Shown here: piece after piece, positions 24,911 through 35,905 of the stretch
Position numbering within the stretch: position 1 is the first letter of the stretch
Layout of the letters: each line of letters opens with the position of its first letter
NCBI GenBank assembly: GCA_002633005.1
Contig: NMRA01000161.1
Span: 483,944 to 537,665 of the forward strand
DNA length: 53,722 nt
Direction of reading: 5' to 3'
DNA from: Phoronis australis
Lineage: Eukaryota; Phoronida; Phoronidae
Translations under genes and position numbers: made by a program
The notes under the pieces: model-generated
Seen by the model: the letters and a program-made list of their open reading frames with translations, nothing else
Database searches by the model: none
What the model was told of the DNA's origin: nothing

Positions 24911-25121
24911 ATTCCTCAATCATGCTTCATTTTGTTTCATTAGTTTTAAACATCCCAATACCAAGTTTAACGCAAACCAAGTTAATCCAAAGTAATTCGG
25001 GGAAACGCCGCTTCAATATACGTTCACGACATTTCATATGGGATTTTTAATTAGATTGTTCGAATTTCTAAAAAGTCATTTTACCGTTTGATTGACACCA
25101 GTTTTTGAGAACAAACTCAAA

Positions 25122-25495
25122 ACTAGGTGCGATAATGTTATCTCGAAAACGTTATGGTAAGGGGAAAAATATCCCAGGCACCCTTCTGAGCTCATTTTTT
25201 AACTTCAGGTGCATTGTTTTTAAGCAGACTTTGCTAGCTGTTTTGATTATGCTGAAACATAATTCAAACTGAATAATCTTCGAAAATTCGTTTAGCTTTC
25301 CCGAGCTTTCTTATCGAATGCTGTGACAAACCGACTCCTAAATCATTGAGGTGATATTGATGTAAATTTTATATCAGAAATAAAAGTGAGTGCGTTTTGC
25401 TTGAATTAAAACGGACTGTTACATAATTTAGATGGCCCACAGCACACCCAACAATTATCACCAAATGACCAAAGCAATCCCGTTGTCATGTCAAT
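25122..25495. repeat. 374-bp direct duplicate, left copy (ends at an N)
   Basis: From actaggtgcgat to cgttgtcatgtcaat, this repeats almost exactly at 25497-25870 after the single N at 25496. Both copies are 374 bases; the changes seen are single bases (for example gataatgtt / gatcctgtt). As at 9716 this is most simply the two allelic ends of unmerged contigs. Confidence 0.92.
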
Positions 25496-25496
25496 N

Positions 25497-25870
25497 ACTA
25501 GGTGCGATCCTGTTATCTCGAAAACGGTATGGTAAGGGGAAAAATATCCCAGGCACCCTTCTGAGCTCAGTTTTTAACTTCAGGTGCATTGTTTTTAAGC
25601 AGACTTTGCTAGCTGTTTTGATTATGCTGAAACATAATTCAAACTGAATAATCTTCGAAAATTCGTTTAGCTTTCCCGAGCTTTCTTATCGAATGCTGTG
25701 ACAAACCGACTCCTAAATCATTGAGGTGATATTGATGTAAATTTTATATCAGAAATAAAAGTGAGTGCGTTTTGCTTGAATTAAAACGGACTGTTACATA
25801 ATTTAGATGGCCCACAGCACACCCAACAATTATCACCAAATGACCAAAGCAATCCCGTTGTCATGTCAAT
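25497..25870. repeat. 374-bp direct duplicate, right copy
   Basis: Right copy of 25122-25495. Frames spanning the N (25432-25647) are artefacts of the join. Confidence 0.92.
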
Positions 25871-27928
25871 TGCAGGCAACTACAGATTTTTGTCCTTTAA
25901 AGACTTTGGTTACGGAAACCTAATTACGCCGGTGTGTTAAACAAAGACGTGACATTTTTCAAAGCTTTAAAACTATTTTATGCCTTGACCAAAGCATCTT
26001 CAAAGACCTCTTATATGAATTTGCTACATGTACGCGTTATAGGTTAGTTTTTCAAGGAACGAACACTAAATGGCCAACTTCCATATAATAAATCGATTTG
26101 AACTTTGTGTTTGCCGTACGAACGTTTAGTGTTTTAAATTACAGTAAGTACCTAAAGTGGTCGCCTCTTGTGTCTATGCATCGCTTAACGATAAAAATAA
26201 AAATGCTGGGTGTTTTCCAAAATAGGTGCCTCTCAACAAAGTTACTCAGAAGTCAGTAAAAGCGATTTTTTCGTAATTTACAGAAATTTAACATTTTTAG
26301 GATTATTTGGATGCAATAAACAGAATGTTCTAAAACCCCGTCGACCCCCTCGACCCACGGCTCACAACCCCCTTAATCCAGTCTACACAAGCTCGACTCG
26401 ATCTGAACATACAATAGAACAAGCCCTGACTCGCAGGACCAATGCGTCGGGCCGTGAGCTCGGCTGGCTTTTCCTTAATTTTTTGCAATAAAGAGAGTCA
26501 ATTCGGCAAGTTTGAAAGCCCAAACGGAAAAAAAAAACAACGCAACTAAACCAAAGTCAATGGCCAACGTTATAATAACGTTCCCGACAAAGTGTAATCG
26601 TCTCGTCTGCTCTTCAGTGAATGGCAGATTCAAGCTTTTTGGTGAGTGCGCGAGGAACCGACGAATATGTAATTTCTTAAGAAAACGCAGTTTGAAAAAC
26701 TGTTAATTAAAAACGTATTTTAATGTTGTATGGAGTACATTGTAACGGAGTATACAACAAAAAGCAAATAATAAATGTGATATTCTGTCCAAAATTTAGA
26801 AGAACAGTGCCATAGTTAGCCGCTCGTGGAACTTTTTCTGTTACAACGACAGCACACTCACAATTTGCTATTTCAGATCATTTCCTATGGCAGATTGTAC
26901 TTCGCTAGTACATTTCTTAAAAAACTCGGTCGCTGTCGTAAAGAAGCCTGTCACCAGTCACCAGTTGAATTGTGTGGTCGCGGTGTCGTGCGCTACCCCC
27001 CTTTTCGACTGGTGTCGTAGATAAGGTATGCAGCTATATTTTACTGCATTTCTTCAATAACGTTCAACTCACAAATGACAGTTTCGTTAAACCACTTAAC
27101 TTTTTCAGGTTGTTTCGTTCTTCAACTTCTCGTCAGCTGCAAAGTTTGATCGTGGAAATCAGTGGTAACTAGCACCAAAACCTACGAGAGTTGTGTAGAA
27201 TTCGATAAGTGTAAAAGGAACGTCGGTTATGACGTGTTCGTCCATCCTATACTCTCAAGCACAATAGGATCATCCAGCATTGCCCTGCAATAGAGCTCTC
27301 CTTTGTTCCGGAGATAATAGATAGTTTTGGAAATCGGTTATATTTTCGTGTCTCTAACTGACATTGGCAAGGATCACGCATCCAAGGGTGTTTGTCCTGT
27401 TTGTCGAATGTTGTTACGGTAGAGCTGCAGTCCACAGCACAGCACTAATACTTAATTGGCATTGAAAGGACAAATACAGTAATTCATCCGAGAAAAACTT
27501 GAAAAGAATCAGAAAGCAACAAATAACATGTTTACGGGACTGTGCATAAATACAGCGAGGTTTGAGTGTCGTGTAATCCGCTACAGTGGTAGGCTTTAAT
27601 TACATTATAGAATTAGCGCAAAGTTTGCTATTCACCAACGCTGCACAATGGCTAAAAATCAATTGCATAAAGTGAAAGTTAATTAAAACCCCGAAAAATT
27701 TTCAAAAACTGTCTTTTAGTAGAGACATTCAATGTCTATATAAACAGTATCAATATTTCCCCTTTCTTTTAGGCCATTTTAAAGCAACACGCAGATGTCT
27801 ATTTAGATATTCCATGATCCCCGTTAGATCACGCAAATCTTCATGAGATATCCCATGCATTGTTGGTCTCACTCGTATAACTTCCATAAGTCACCCAGAC
27901 CTCCAGCTAAATATCCTCAAAAACGTAG
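25871..27928. other. No gene recognised
   Basis: Mixed AT-rich sequence. Frames at 26210-26491, 26512-26706, 26826-27020 and 27247-27435 (minus) have no domains or convincing splice sites. Confidence 0.4.
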
Positions 27929-28250
27929 TCAGAATTTGATGAAATTTGGAAGAAGGGTGTAGGGTAGGCTATCTCTATACCGGTGCATGTCACTCTTCAA
28001 TATTCCAGACCCCAGGGCAAGAAGAACGGGCTCTTCAGTTTCTTTTTTTGGAGAAGAGCGTTTCCAGATGATATCAACAGAGCCGATAAATATGTGGATT
28101 TCAATGAAAGTGCCCATAGAGGTATGTGATGACAGTGTGCTCTCATTAATCGATTTCCAGGCATATTCGACCACTGCAGCATCTCCAACTGGCCAGCTTG
28201 GTCTCGTTAGTTTCCTTTTTCAGTACTTCGGAGGAAAACGTATCTTGGGA
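27929..28250 (-). other. Possible minus-strand exon relic, unidentified
   Basis: One minus-strand frame stays open for about 100 codons with coding-like composition, including SINESTLSSHTSMGTFIEIHI, then GSVDIIWKRSSPKKETEEPV, then LPYTLLPNFIKF before a stop. It extends a little upstream (RPSWPVGDAAVVEYAWK). No Met-led gene structure, splice site or family is evident. Confidence 0.25.
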
Positions 28251-28436
28251 TGATATCCAGAGAACCAAATGACAATTGCAATAAAACTTATTACAGAGGC
28301 GTTTGACGACATTGCGCCGGCACTACTGCAGCACCCCCTAATAGCCATTTTGTTTCGTTGTCCCGTTGCCCAGTTGTCTTCTAGATGTCTCGCAAACCTC
28401 GACTCACCTTAATGAAATTTGACACTAGCTGTCAGC

Positions 28437-28745
28437 AGTGGCGGATCTAGGATATCACAAGGGGGGGCGAACATTTTGTCCGGCTGTAAGCATTTGCGCA
28501 AACTGAATCACGATTGACGCGCATAGCACCGAATGGGGGGAGGCCCAGAAAATTTTTCTGTTTTTACCTCTAAAAATCAAGCATTTTCCTTGATTCCTGA
28601 AGTATTATCCAAGAAAAAGGCAAAAAAAAGAAAAAAAACTTGTCAAACAGGAAAAACTGCAAGTACCAAAGACTCGAACTCACGACCTGGCGGATAGAGC
28701 GCGCGTGCGTTACCACTACACCACCACGATTTAACTGCTATTGTC
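28437..28745 (-). mobile_element. Repeat with G-run end and tRNA-derived SINE-like head
   Basis: The block begins agtggcggatctagg followed by a run of G, a terminus style shared by other elements in this window. It ends, reading on the minus strand, in a tRNA-like sequence with both internal promoter boxes. A low-complexity A-rich stretch (28615-28650) separates the two parts. The simplest reading is a SINE with its head at 28730 and tail toward 28437. Confidence 0.5.
28661..28730 (-). repeat. tRNA-like head with A and B boxes
   Basis: On the minus strand tggtgtagtggtaacg (28723-28708) matches the A box and ggtcgtgagttcgagtc (28687-28671) contains the B box GTTCGAGTC. The spacing is about that of a tRNA. 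The acceptor stem does not close well (atcgtgg... against ...gtacttgcag), so this is a tRNA-derived repeat or pseudo-tRNA and not a functional tRNA gene. Confidence 0.6.
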
Positions 28746-29022
28746 ATACTAAGAGACCTACTTGGTTATGGTCCACAGCGTTTGCGCGCGAAACCTACTT
28801 CTTTTTGTAATGCTAATTATATGTTTTGTGCCATCGCTTCTTAACAAATTTGTCGTATTTAAAATAGTCTTCAAATGCCCAAAAGACCAAATCCATTTTT
28901 TTTTTTGTTGACAATAATGACGGCATTGCTTTGGAAATCGTCTTAGGATAAGGTTTGACAAAGAGAGTATTGCGAGTTTCTGAGTGATTCACTAAGGCTT
29001 CGATTAAAATTCACATCTTACT

Positions 29023-29387
29023 AGCAGCTTCTGTTTTTACATCGTCACTCAGGTTCCATTTTATTTAAAAAATGAAGTAAATTTTCTTCATTGCACAGTG
29101 GAGCAGACGACGGAAACGGAGTCGTAGTGTGCAGCGCCACTGCTGGTCGCCTGGGATATCGCGGGAGAGCCTATACTTAGCCATAGTTCTGTTACGAATG
29201 CGCCGTGTTCNCAGCAGCTTCTGTTTTTTCATCGTCACTCAGGTTCCATTTTCTTTAAAAAAAGTAAATTTTCTTCATTGTACAGTGGAGCAGACGACGG
29301 AAACGGAGTCGTAGTGTGCAGCGCCACTGCCGGTCGCCTGGGATATCGCGGGAGAGCCATAGTTCCGTTACGAATGCGCCGTGTTCC
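29023..29387. repeat. Duplicated block around a single N (29211)
   Basis: agcagcttctgttttt...cgccgtgttc occurs at 29023-29210 and again at 29213-29387. The copies differ by an extra ctatacttag near 29171-29180 in the left one and small length changes in the A/T runs. It is a third case of allelic-looking sequence on both sides of a lone N. The block is rich in CpG (gacgacggaaacggagtcg) and, reading plus, is preceded by an acceptor-like ttgtacag, so it may contain a real exon or promoter. Confidence 0.85.
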
Positions 29388-29470
29388 GAATTTGACACTT
29401 GAAATTGGATTTGAGTCCCCGCTCCCCCCAACACTAAAACTGCACACATTTAAATCTTTTCATCCGTATA
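29278..29470. other. CpG-rich open segment, coding status unclear
   Basis: Both strands are open. Plus reads SGADDGNGVVVCSATAGRLG after ttgtacag. Minus has an ATG at 29361 reading MALPRYPRRPAVALHTTTPF. The CpG density is higher than in the surroundings, which could mark an exon, a promoter or a recently inserted element. I cannot decide the strand. Confidence 0.2.
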
Positions 29471-29692
29471 ATTTTAATTACCGGGGTTAATTATTAAACT
29501 CAACATTTTCCTATGCTCTTACTTGACAGCAGGCCTTTATCCAGGATTTTGAAAATAGGGTGTCCAAAATGGGGTTCCCAATATTCCAGGGCGTCCATGA
29601 TTCCGACGCGTAANNNNNNNNNTTTTTTTGCCGCAGCCAAGGGAGGGGCCCGGACCCCCTGGGTCCCCCCCTAAATCCGCCTATGTTTCACT
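29431..29692. mobile_element. Interspersed element with CCTAAATCCGCC end, interrupted
   Basis: ctgcacacatttaaatc...aattaccggggttaat...cctatgctcttact and tttttttgccgcagccaagg...cctaaatccgcctatg match, in reverse orientation, the last 165 bases of the window (53558-53722). Here the two parts are separated by about 110 bases (ttgacagcagg to gacgcgtaa) and the 9-base N run. The element has a G/C homopolymer block near one end. Confidence 0.85.
29614..29622. other. Assembly gap (9 N)
   Basis: Nine Ns precede a T run inside the element at 29431-29692. Elsewhere gaps are single Ns: 9716, 25496, 29211, 31356 and 37366. Confidence 0.99.
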
Positions 29693-30012
29693 GGGGCGGT
29701 GTATGTAACTTTTCAGTTTGCCCTGATTCTGGGGTAAGAGGAGCAGGGCTTTTCAGCGATTTTTGGGAGAGTAGCGTTAGGCCTACTGGGTAACATTTAG
29801 TGAATCGATAGAGGGAGTTCGATTAAAATTGACCCAGAGGTACATGACGACGTTGTAGCGGTAGCATATGGGTGGATTCGATTGCTGCAGCATGCCCCAG
29901 GGGCCGTTAAATGTGATTGAGTAATAGACAGACTAGTTATTTGTAATCATTTGTCGCTGAATAAGTTCAATACAAAAATGAATCATTGAAGTTTTTCCTT
30001 ATGTCTTTGCAG

Positions 30013-30197
30013 TCGACTCCGACCAAGGTACCACCTATAGTATCAGCATCTGTCGGCTTGACCCAGACCATCCATCTCTACACAACGCCACCAAGTTAGG
30101 ACTAATGAGCTATATATGTGGAGACGACACGACACTGCTCGCAAACAAGATATCGCTTGACACGCGGTCCGACAGATTGATGATGGACGTTATGTAA
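30013..30197 (+). CDS. Candidate last exon of an unidentified gene
   Basis: After a good acceptor (tatgtctttgcag) a frame entered in phase 1 runs 60 codons to taa at 30195-30197. It reads DSDQGTTYSISICRLDPDHP, later LGLMSYICGDDTTLL, and ends DRLMMDVM. Composition is clearly more protein-like than the chance frames nearby, with two Cys, an alternating Y-S-I-S-I strand pattern and acidic residues. The G-x-x-Y-x-I-x-I-C beginning is loosely like a strand of a mannose-6-phosphate-receptor-type or similar extracellular domain, but that is not enough to name it. No upstream exon of the same gene was found; the nearest open piece on this strand is at 29278-29470. Confidence 0.5.
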
Positions 30198-31045
30198 ACA
30201 AAAGCACGCTGGCCTTATGGAGCATGGAAATTTTAAATACTAACGAGGTTTTAAAATGTTGGTAACATAAAGCAATGTAAGCCTGGGACCCAGGTGTTGT
30301 TCAAACGGCCATACAAGCCATTGCACAGACAAAATTTCTAACCCTTTGGCTGAAATTCCCACGGAGTTCTTCTAGGGCCGGCTCTGTCGAAAAGACGATC
30401 ACTGAAATGTTGACATTATATCAAGTTTGGAAAATATTTACCTTTACACTGTGTGAGAAACACCACTGCTTGAGCGGCCAGAAGCCGGAGAACGAAGTAT
30501 GTATTTGCAAGGACAAAGTTTCTCGAAAGGCAATTGGAATTGCCTACTTCGGGTTATACCAAAGAATAATAATTACATCGATTTTCAGACCTTTTTTCAA
30601 GAGTAAAATGCATGTATGAGGTGCTGAGGCGCCTCAAGAAAATGCAACTTTAGTGATACTGTACGTTTCTTTAACTGTCTGGTATTGCTCGTTCTACTAT
30701 CAAATTCATCTTAACTAGTAGTCTGTGCAATTTGAAACTGCATAGTCTCAAAATTCAAACCGTTGTGCCATAGACTCTGTTGTAAAACAACACGACGACT
30801 ACAATACATGTATGGATGCGCATCTAGAATTGAAAAAAGGCGTTCGCAATATTAATTTTTACACCAATCAATGTACCCCATGGATCCGACTACGATGTGC
30901 CGAATTGCAGATTTTTTGCATTCAATCACAAGCAGACACTTCAATCTGATTGGCCATCCAGAAGGAGGTCAACAAAGAATTTTCACACTTACAGAAACAC
31001 ACATCTCAAACTATAAAGTTTCGATTAATTTCAAAGTATTACCAT

Positions 31046-31114
31046 TACCCAGAAACACACACCCTGACATCAATGGGAAATGCCTAGCTGAGATAACGTT
31101 ACCGCCCTGGTACA
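31046..31114. repeat. Short duplicate around single N (31356), left copy
   Basis: tacccagaaacacacaccctgacatcaat...gataacgttaccg is repeated at 31357-31425. Between them lie the THAP exon and an N. The copies diverge after accg (ccctggtacattctc versus tactggtacatgcac), so here the overlap is short and contig order is uncertain. Confidence 0.8.
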
Positions 31115-31202
31115 TTCTCTACTTTCACGCATTCGCCATGTTTACAAATACCCATCGAAAACGAGGCGAGCAGATGTGACCTAGTTCCGCCTTTTAACAA
31201 GC

Positions 31203-31337
31203 ATGTTCTGTTGTGTGCCGCATTGCAGCAGTTCATCAAATAAGTGTAAACTTTCGTTTCATAAATTCCCTAAGGATGAAGTTCTTCGTCGTAAATGGAT
31301 TTGTAACATTCGAAGGGATCCTGGAAGACATTTCAAG
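31203..31337 (+). CDS. THAP zinc-finger domain, first exon
   Basis: The ATG at 31203 opens a 45-codon exon ending at a donor (cattcaag... tttcaag/gtaaat), phase 0. It reads MFCCVPHC, then LSFHKFPKDEVLRRKWICNI and RRDPGRHFK. This is the N-terminal half of a THAP domain: initiator Met, Cys-x3-Cys (residues 4 and 8), FHKFPKD at 19-25, conserved Trp at 32 and RR at 37-38. THAP domains are C2CH zinc fingers that bind DNA and occur in transcription regulators and P-element-type transposases. The second half (CSxHF) should be on the next exon but was not found on this strand before the window's next elements. The lone N 19 bases after the donor and the local duplication make the assembly downstream unreliable. 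Confidence 0.85.
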
Positions 31338-31425
31338 GTAAATGAAGTGCTGAAANTACCCAGAAACACACACCCTGACATCAATGGGAAATGCCTAGCT
31401 GAGATAACGTTACCGTACTGGTACA

Positions 31426-33691
31426 TGCACTTCATTTCAGCAAAAGTCAAATTTCAGCCAACCTTAATTTAATCCTTCTATTCAGTTGGATCCGACTTTT
31501 ATTGGCACACAGTTCTCTCACTAGTACATATATTTTTACAACACTCCACCACAAAGTTTACATGACAAAAGTCAATGGTCATAAACTGCCCTGCCCTACA
31601 TGCCGCATATCCAGGCATTAATGTACTGTAAGTACCAGAAGACCATTGTGTTATACCCATAAACAGGGCAGACTACAAAAATGATGGTTTTCCTCAAGTA
31701 ACATAGTTGTAGATTGGAAGAGCTTGCCAGGCTACATAACATTTGTCCCATCTCTTGAAATCTACGGAAGCAATTCATCTTCCTTCCCAATATAACATTG
31801 CGGGGTGTAGCATTCTTGGGGCACTCCTTCCTTAGTGCCCTATTCCTAATGATTTGGCTATGTTAATAAATCTTCGAAGTGGTGTCCACTAGTTACTTTC
31901 TAGAAAAAAACACTATATCGTGGAGAGTATAAGGTTACTAAGGTCATAGAAGGCGGGTCAGCCTAAGAATCCAAGTCAAGTAGAACACGTCAATGAAACA
32001 TCCACTTACACGATAAGTGGGGGGTTCTACGGGCCCAATCAAGTTAAACAGTTGTTACTGCGACTGGATTCTCACCTAAAAAATCATTTCATTTCAGTTT
32101 CAATTTTTAAACCTCGAAAGACCAACTTTAAAATATATCACTGGTTCTGGGTCTAATGAAACTTTATTTTTGATGTTTTCCGTTATATTCCAATACAAAC
32201 TAAAGAAAAGTGTTGAGATTCTTTAATTGCGTGTTCAAGTATGTAATGATTTCTTTAGACAATTTTCTAAAAATCCTAGTTTGCATTTGATGACCCTAAT
32301 ATTAAAGTTATGTTTTTACTTGAAATCCGTGTTGTTACTTATGTTGTAGCTCGAATCTTGGGTTCATCAAGTGCGACTTTAGACTAAAAATTTGTGTAGA
32401 TAAACCATGATTTAAATGAACCAATGAGCTGCAGAGCTTATAAACAATTACATTAAGTGTGTATTCAAATTAAGAAGCAAAAAAACAACAATAATTTGGA
32501 ATACAATTTACAGCACAAAAAAATAAGAGCCCTGGCAGTTTTGAAAACCAACAACTCAACTTTTAAACAAAGATCGAGACTAATTTCAGCTGGCATCAGG
32601 TAACAATGGGAAAAAAGAAGCAAAATAATTTCAGTCAACACCAAACAATGTTGGGAAAAGGATACCGACCCATTTCCGTTATCCCTTTCTATTTGAAAGT
32701 TTGGAAACTAAATACTTGCGCATAATCACGCCAGACTAGAACCATATGCTATTTTCTTTATCATGAATTCACCGGTCTTTGCAGAATTGAGCTTGGTCGG
32801 CTTATGACTCACACTACCAGGATTGAATGTGCAACATGATTCATTTCAATAGTATAGAACTTAGCCACCAACAACTCAATCAAGTCAAAATAGTGATTGT
32901 CAGTTCCGTTTTTTGTTTTAGTAGCATTGTTCTTCGAGTGAAATAGGTCGCTGTTGCCACATTCTCTTTCACGCTAACAGTTATTTTCCGCATAGAGCAG
33001 ATTCAATGGGCTAACAAAACATTCGTGCCTCTTCCCAAGATCTTTTCAGCACAGATCAATATGTGTATAACTCCAGGTGCTGGCCCCATACGTCCACTGT
33101 TTTTCTTCAGCTGTAACAAGTGATAGAACTCTTCATTAGACTGGGGTTTCCCCGGCAATCACTCCATGGCACGATTGTAATAACTTTAAGAACAGCAAAA
33201 CCAAATATTCTCGATGACACTGAGGTGCTCAGCTAACACAATTTGGTAATAATCGTGCTCATTGATGTAAAATGGTGTTGGGAGCTCCTATTTTTGGTAG
33301 ACCTGGCAACAACGATTCCCTGACAGAGCAATGCAATAATGAATGATTCGGGTGAGATATTTTTAATGAAAAGTAAATGGTGCTGCTGAGAAGCACTCAA
33401 GGCAGCAAACGAGTGTAGAACAAAAACATAACTGTTGCTTTTGCTTTTAAATTTCTCTGTTCTCGTCTCGATAGTTCAATACCGGGTAGTACAGTGTTAG
33501 CAGTAGAAGGAAGGACCATGTTTGTTCATTCAGTCAATGTTTCACTCAGCTAATCCGATAGAAGGCTGTTTACCAGTTTACACGATGTGCTTAACAATAG
33601 CTCAAGGTGATTTTCATTCAAAATGAACTGAAAGTGTAACAGATGCCACCTCATGGCAAAATTCAGACACATATTTCAACACTACACTTAC
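31426..33691. other. No gene recognised
   Basis: I searched for the second THAP half (C-S-x-H-F) on the plus strand without success. The minus-strand frame at 31596-31790 is not convincing. The region is AT-rich with no repeats I can define. Confidence 0.4.
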
Positions 33692-33870
33692 CTGCAGAAT
33701 CAGCATCAGTCAAAATCGTTACGGCATACCCATTCCGCACGATATGCAACTCAGAAAAGTGATGGGAGCATAAAACACGTCCAGATCCTGACTCCCACCA
33801 AATGCCATCAGGCTTGCTTCGTCGAGCAGCTTGCGCTCACTTTTTGGGCACAGATTCATCTTTGAGAAAC
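33692..33870 (-). pseudogene. THAP domain exon, broken at the conserved Trp
   Basis: On the minus strand an exon runs from an acceptor (tttcttgtggcag) at 33870 to a strong donor (ctgcag/gtaagt) at 33692. It reads FLKDESVPKK, stop, AQAARRSKPDGIWWESGSG, then RVLCSHHFSELHI and NGYAVTILTDADSAG. CSHHF supplies the second Cys and His of the C2CH zinc site, and KDESVxKKxAQAARR matches the PKDxxxRKKW block of the exon at 31203. The stop (tga, 33839-33837) stands exactly where the invariant Trp codon tgg is expected, a one-base change. Either the copy is a pseudogene or the base is an error. The plus-strand frame at 33653-33865 is a shadow. Confidence 0.72.
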
Positions 33871-34349
33871 CTGCCACAAGAAATGTGTGAGTAAAAGATT
33901 AGAAATACACACAAAAAATAAGTATTTTTAAATAAAACGACTTACAAACAAGGAGGATATCTGTGGAAGGTAGCATCAAATTACTTCAATACGACATTGT
34001 AAAATGTTTAAGTGTGCAGGAGGTGGGGGATCCGGAACACTGGCCATGACATAAACATAAACGGGGACACACTGACCTGTGAAACGTGATTTAAATTCAA
34101 AGGTCAGCTAAAAGTTTACCACTGGACAGGCTGATCTGCATTACACAGCCTGAAACTGCATAACTAGAGTGAAACAGACAATGCATAATTCGGGATCATC
34201 CGTCATATAAATAACCAATTTTTTCAATATTCAGTCTCAGTGACACACATCAAACACCAAAAGTGAAAAGCTCCGTGGAATAGTTACCACTAAAAAGTTG
34301 GGTTTGTAGCTTTGGTTCTTTTGTTCAATTATTTTTGCAGTTCACTACT

Positions 34350-35110
34350 ACACAGTACCTAGACAGCTCGTGTCACTTCATTACGAAGATGGAGGACCAC
34401 TCCCCTCATCGTAAACCACGTGACTTCAACTCTTCTATATTTTTCTCATCGAACGTACCACCACGAAACTGCTTAATCAAACGACATCGCAACGCACTCG
34501 CCACCAGATCGAACGGCCGAGCACTTGCGGAGAGGTACGAAGCTATGTAGGCTTGTGGTGTATTTTAGGTAGCGCAGCTTCGACTAAAGTGGGTTGCCCC
34601 TGCATATTGACTGAATAAATCTCAGGTACACTGTCTTTTGAATTTAAACTCAAAACTGTGACATTTTTCAGGTAGTCTGTTCCTTCGTGCGGAAGTTCTT
34701 GAATGCCCAAGTTCCACTTCATTTCAGGAATAACGTACCCTGATGTTTTCGCCAACGTCCCTTGTTACAGTTTCTCATTGTTATGTACGCTACTTAAGTA
34801 ACCTCAAACTGCTGGGTCAATTTAACACAGTGAAATAAAGAATGAGACGCTAGAAGGCTTCAGGCACTTACAATTTGCATGCTGTTCCAGTCTCACTGAG
34901 CCGCAGTGTTAGATCCTTGAGTCAGGTTTCTAGATCCTCAGCATTTATTAATAAAGCACAAAAATGGTTCCAGGTGATCAATGTAATGGGCCCACATTCG
35001 CGGCCTGAGCACGTCTGGTACAACGTATACCAGAGCGCCTGCAATTATTTTTTTCAAAATTTCCTCGGTGCAATTAAAATGTTCCAAAGTGAGCAAATTT
35101 GTGGAGACAG
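34350..35110 (-). pseudogene. Minus-strand coding remnants, unidentified
   Basis: Three minus-strand segments look coding. 35105-34930 reads PVYAVSTNLLTLEHFNCTEE, IAGALVYVVPDVL and MWAHYIDHLEPFLCF. 34755-34543 reads YVIPEMKWNLGIQELPHEGT and later VPEIYSVNMQGQPTLVEAAL. 34555-34410 reads ASARPFDLVASALRCRLIKQ and FDEKNIEELKSRGLR. They lie upstream, on the same strand, of the broken THAP exon and downstream of the repeat at 35750-35905. They may therefore be exons of one decayed THAP- or P2X7-associated repeat gene. No donor joins the first to the second cleanly, and I recognise no family. Confidence 0.35.
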
Positions 35111-35749
35111 CGTAAACAGGTTTGTAAATTAGACAGTAAAAGTCTTTAAATAATTTTGTTTATTCAAAAAATGTCTCAAAAACATTCTATGGAGACTATT
35201 CTTGATAAATCCCGAAATGGCTTAAAATTGGTCTGGCGACTTTACTACATGTTTTGGAAAGTGACTTGAACAAGTCGAATAAAAGTACAAACAGCGACTT
35301 TTTCGAAGTTAATTTGAAGCATTATGACATTGCGTGGTACATATGTTTCTAGAACTATCATTTTCCTTGCGTAATCCATGCAATGCCTCTCTATATATTT
35401 CATGAGACAAAATGAAAACGTCGAAATATCTCAGACTGAAGCAAATTAGCTACGTTGTCTTCATGTGTACAGTGCCTTATAACATGTGTTTCTTCAGGCT
35501 ATTACCATGTTTACAACACCGCCATCTACGGAGCAAAATGACCGAAGTGAACTTTCGCGCAGGATAATATATTCTGTAGGAGTAAGATAATACACGCAAG
35601 TGTTGGCTTACGTAGTACATCCTGGTACGCAGCAACAGTATGGCATGTTGACTGACTCGTAAACAAAAGCAAACGACGACTGAACTGTTCACAACCGAGG
35701 TAGAGCAATGACTGACTCAGCAGCTCTCACAGTCGATCTATATGAAAAG

Positions 35750-35905
35750 AAATTGGCGTGAAATTCTTGCCTCCCAAAATGTCACTTCTGGAGTAGAGGA
35801 CGAGTAATTGTTTAAAATATAAAAAGCTGTAATTAACTGAAAAATATGTCTGGGATAATCAACGAACCTCATTTTTGCTAAAAATGCCATGAAAGAGATT
35901 GCCTT
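35750..35905 (-). repeat. Repeat pair, second copy of 18800-19040
   Basis: attggcgtgaaattcttgcct, atgtcacttctggagtag and aatatgtctgggataatcaacgaacc match the flank of the P2X7-like relic. Orientation is the same in both places, and both are followed on the minus strand by decayed coding sequence. Confidence 0.7.

Noticed and set aside
28661-28730. Functional tRNA gene
   Set aside because: A and B boxes are present, but the acceptor stem does not pair and the sequence is embedded in a repeat; called tRNA-derived instead.
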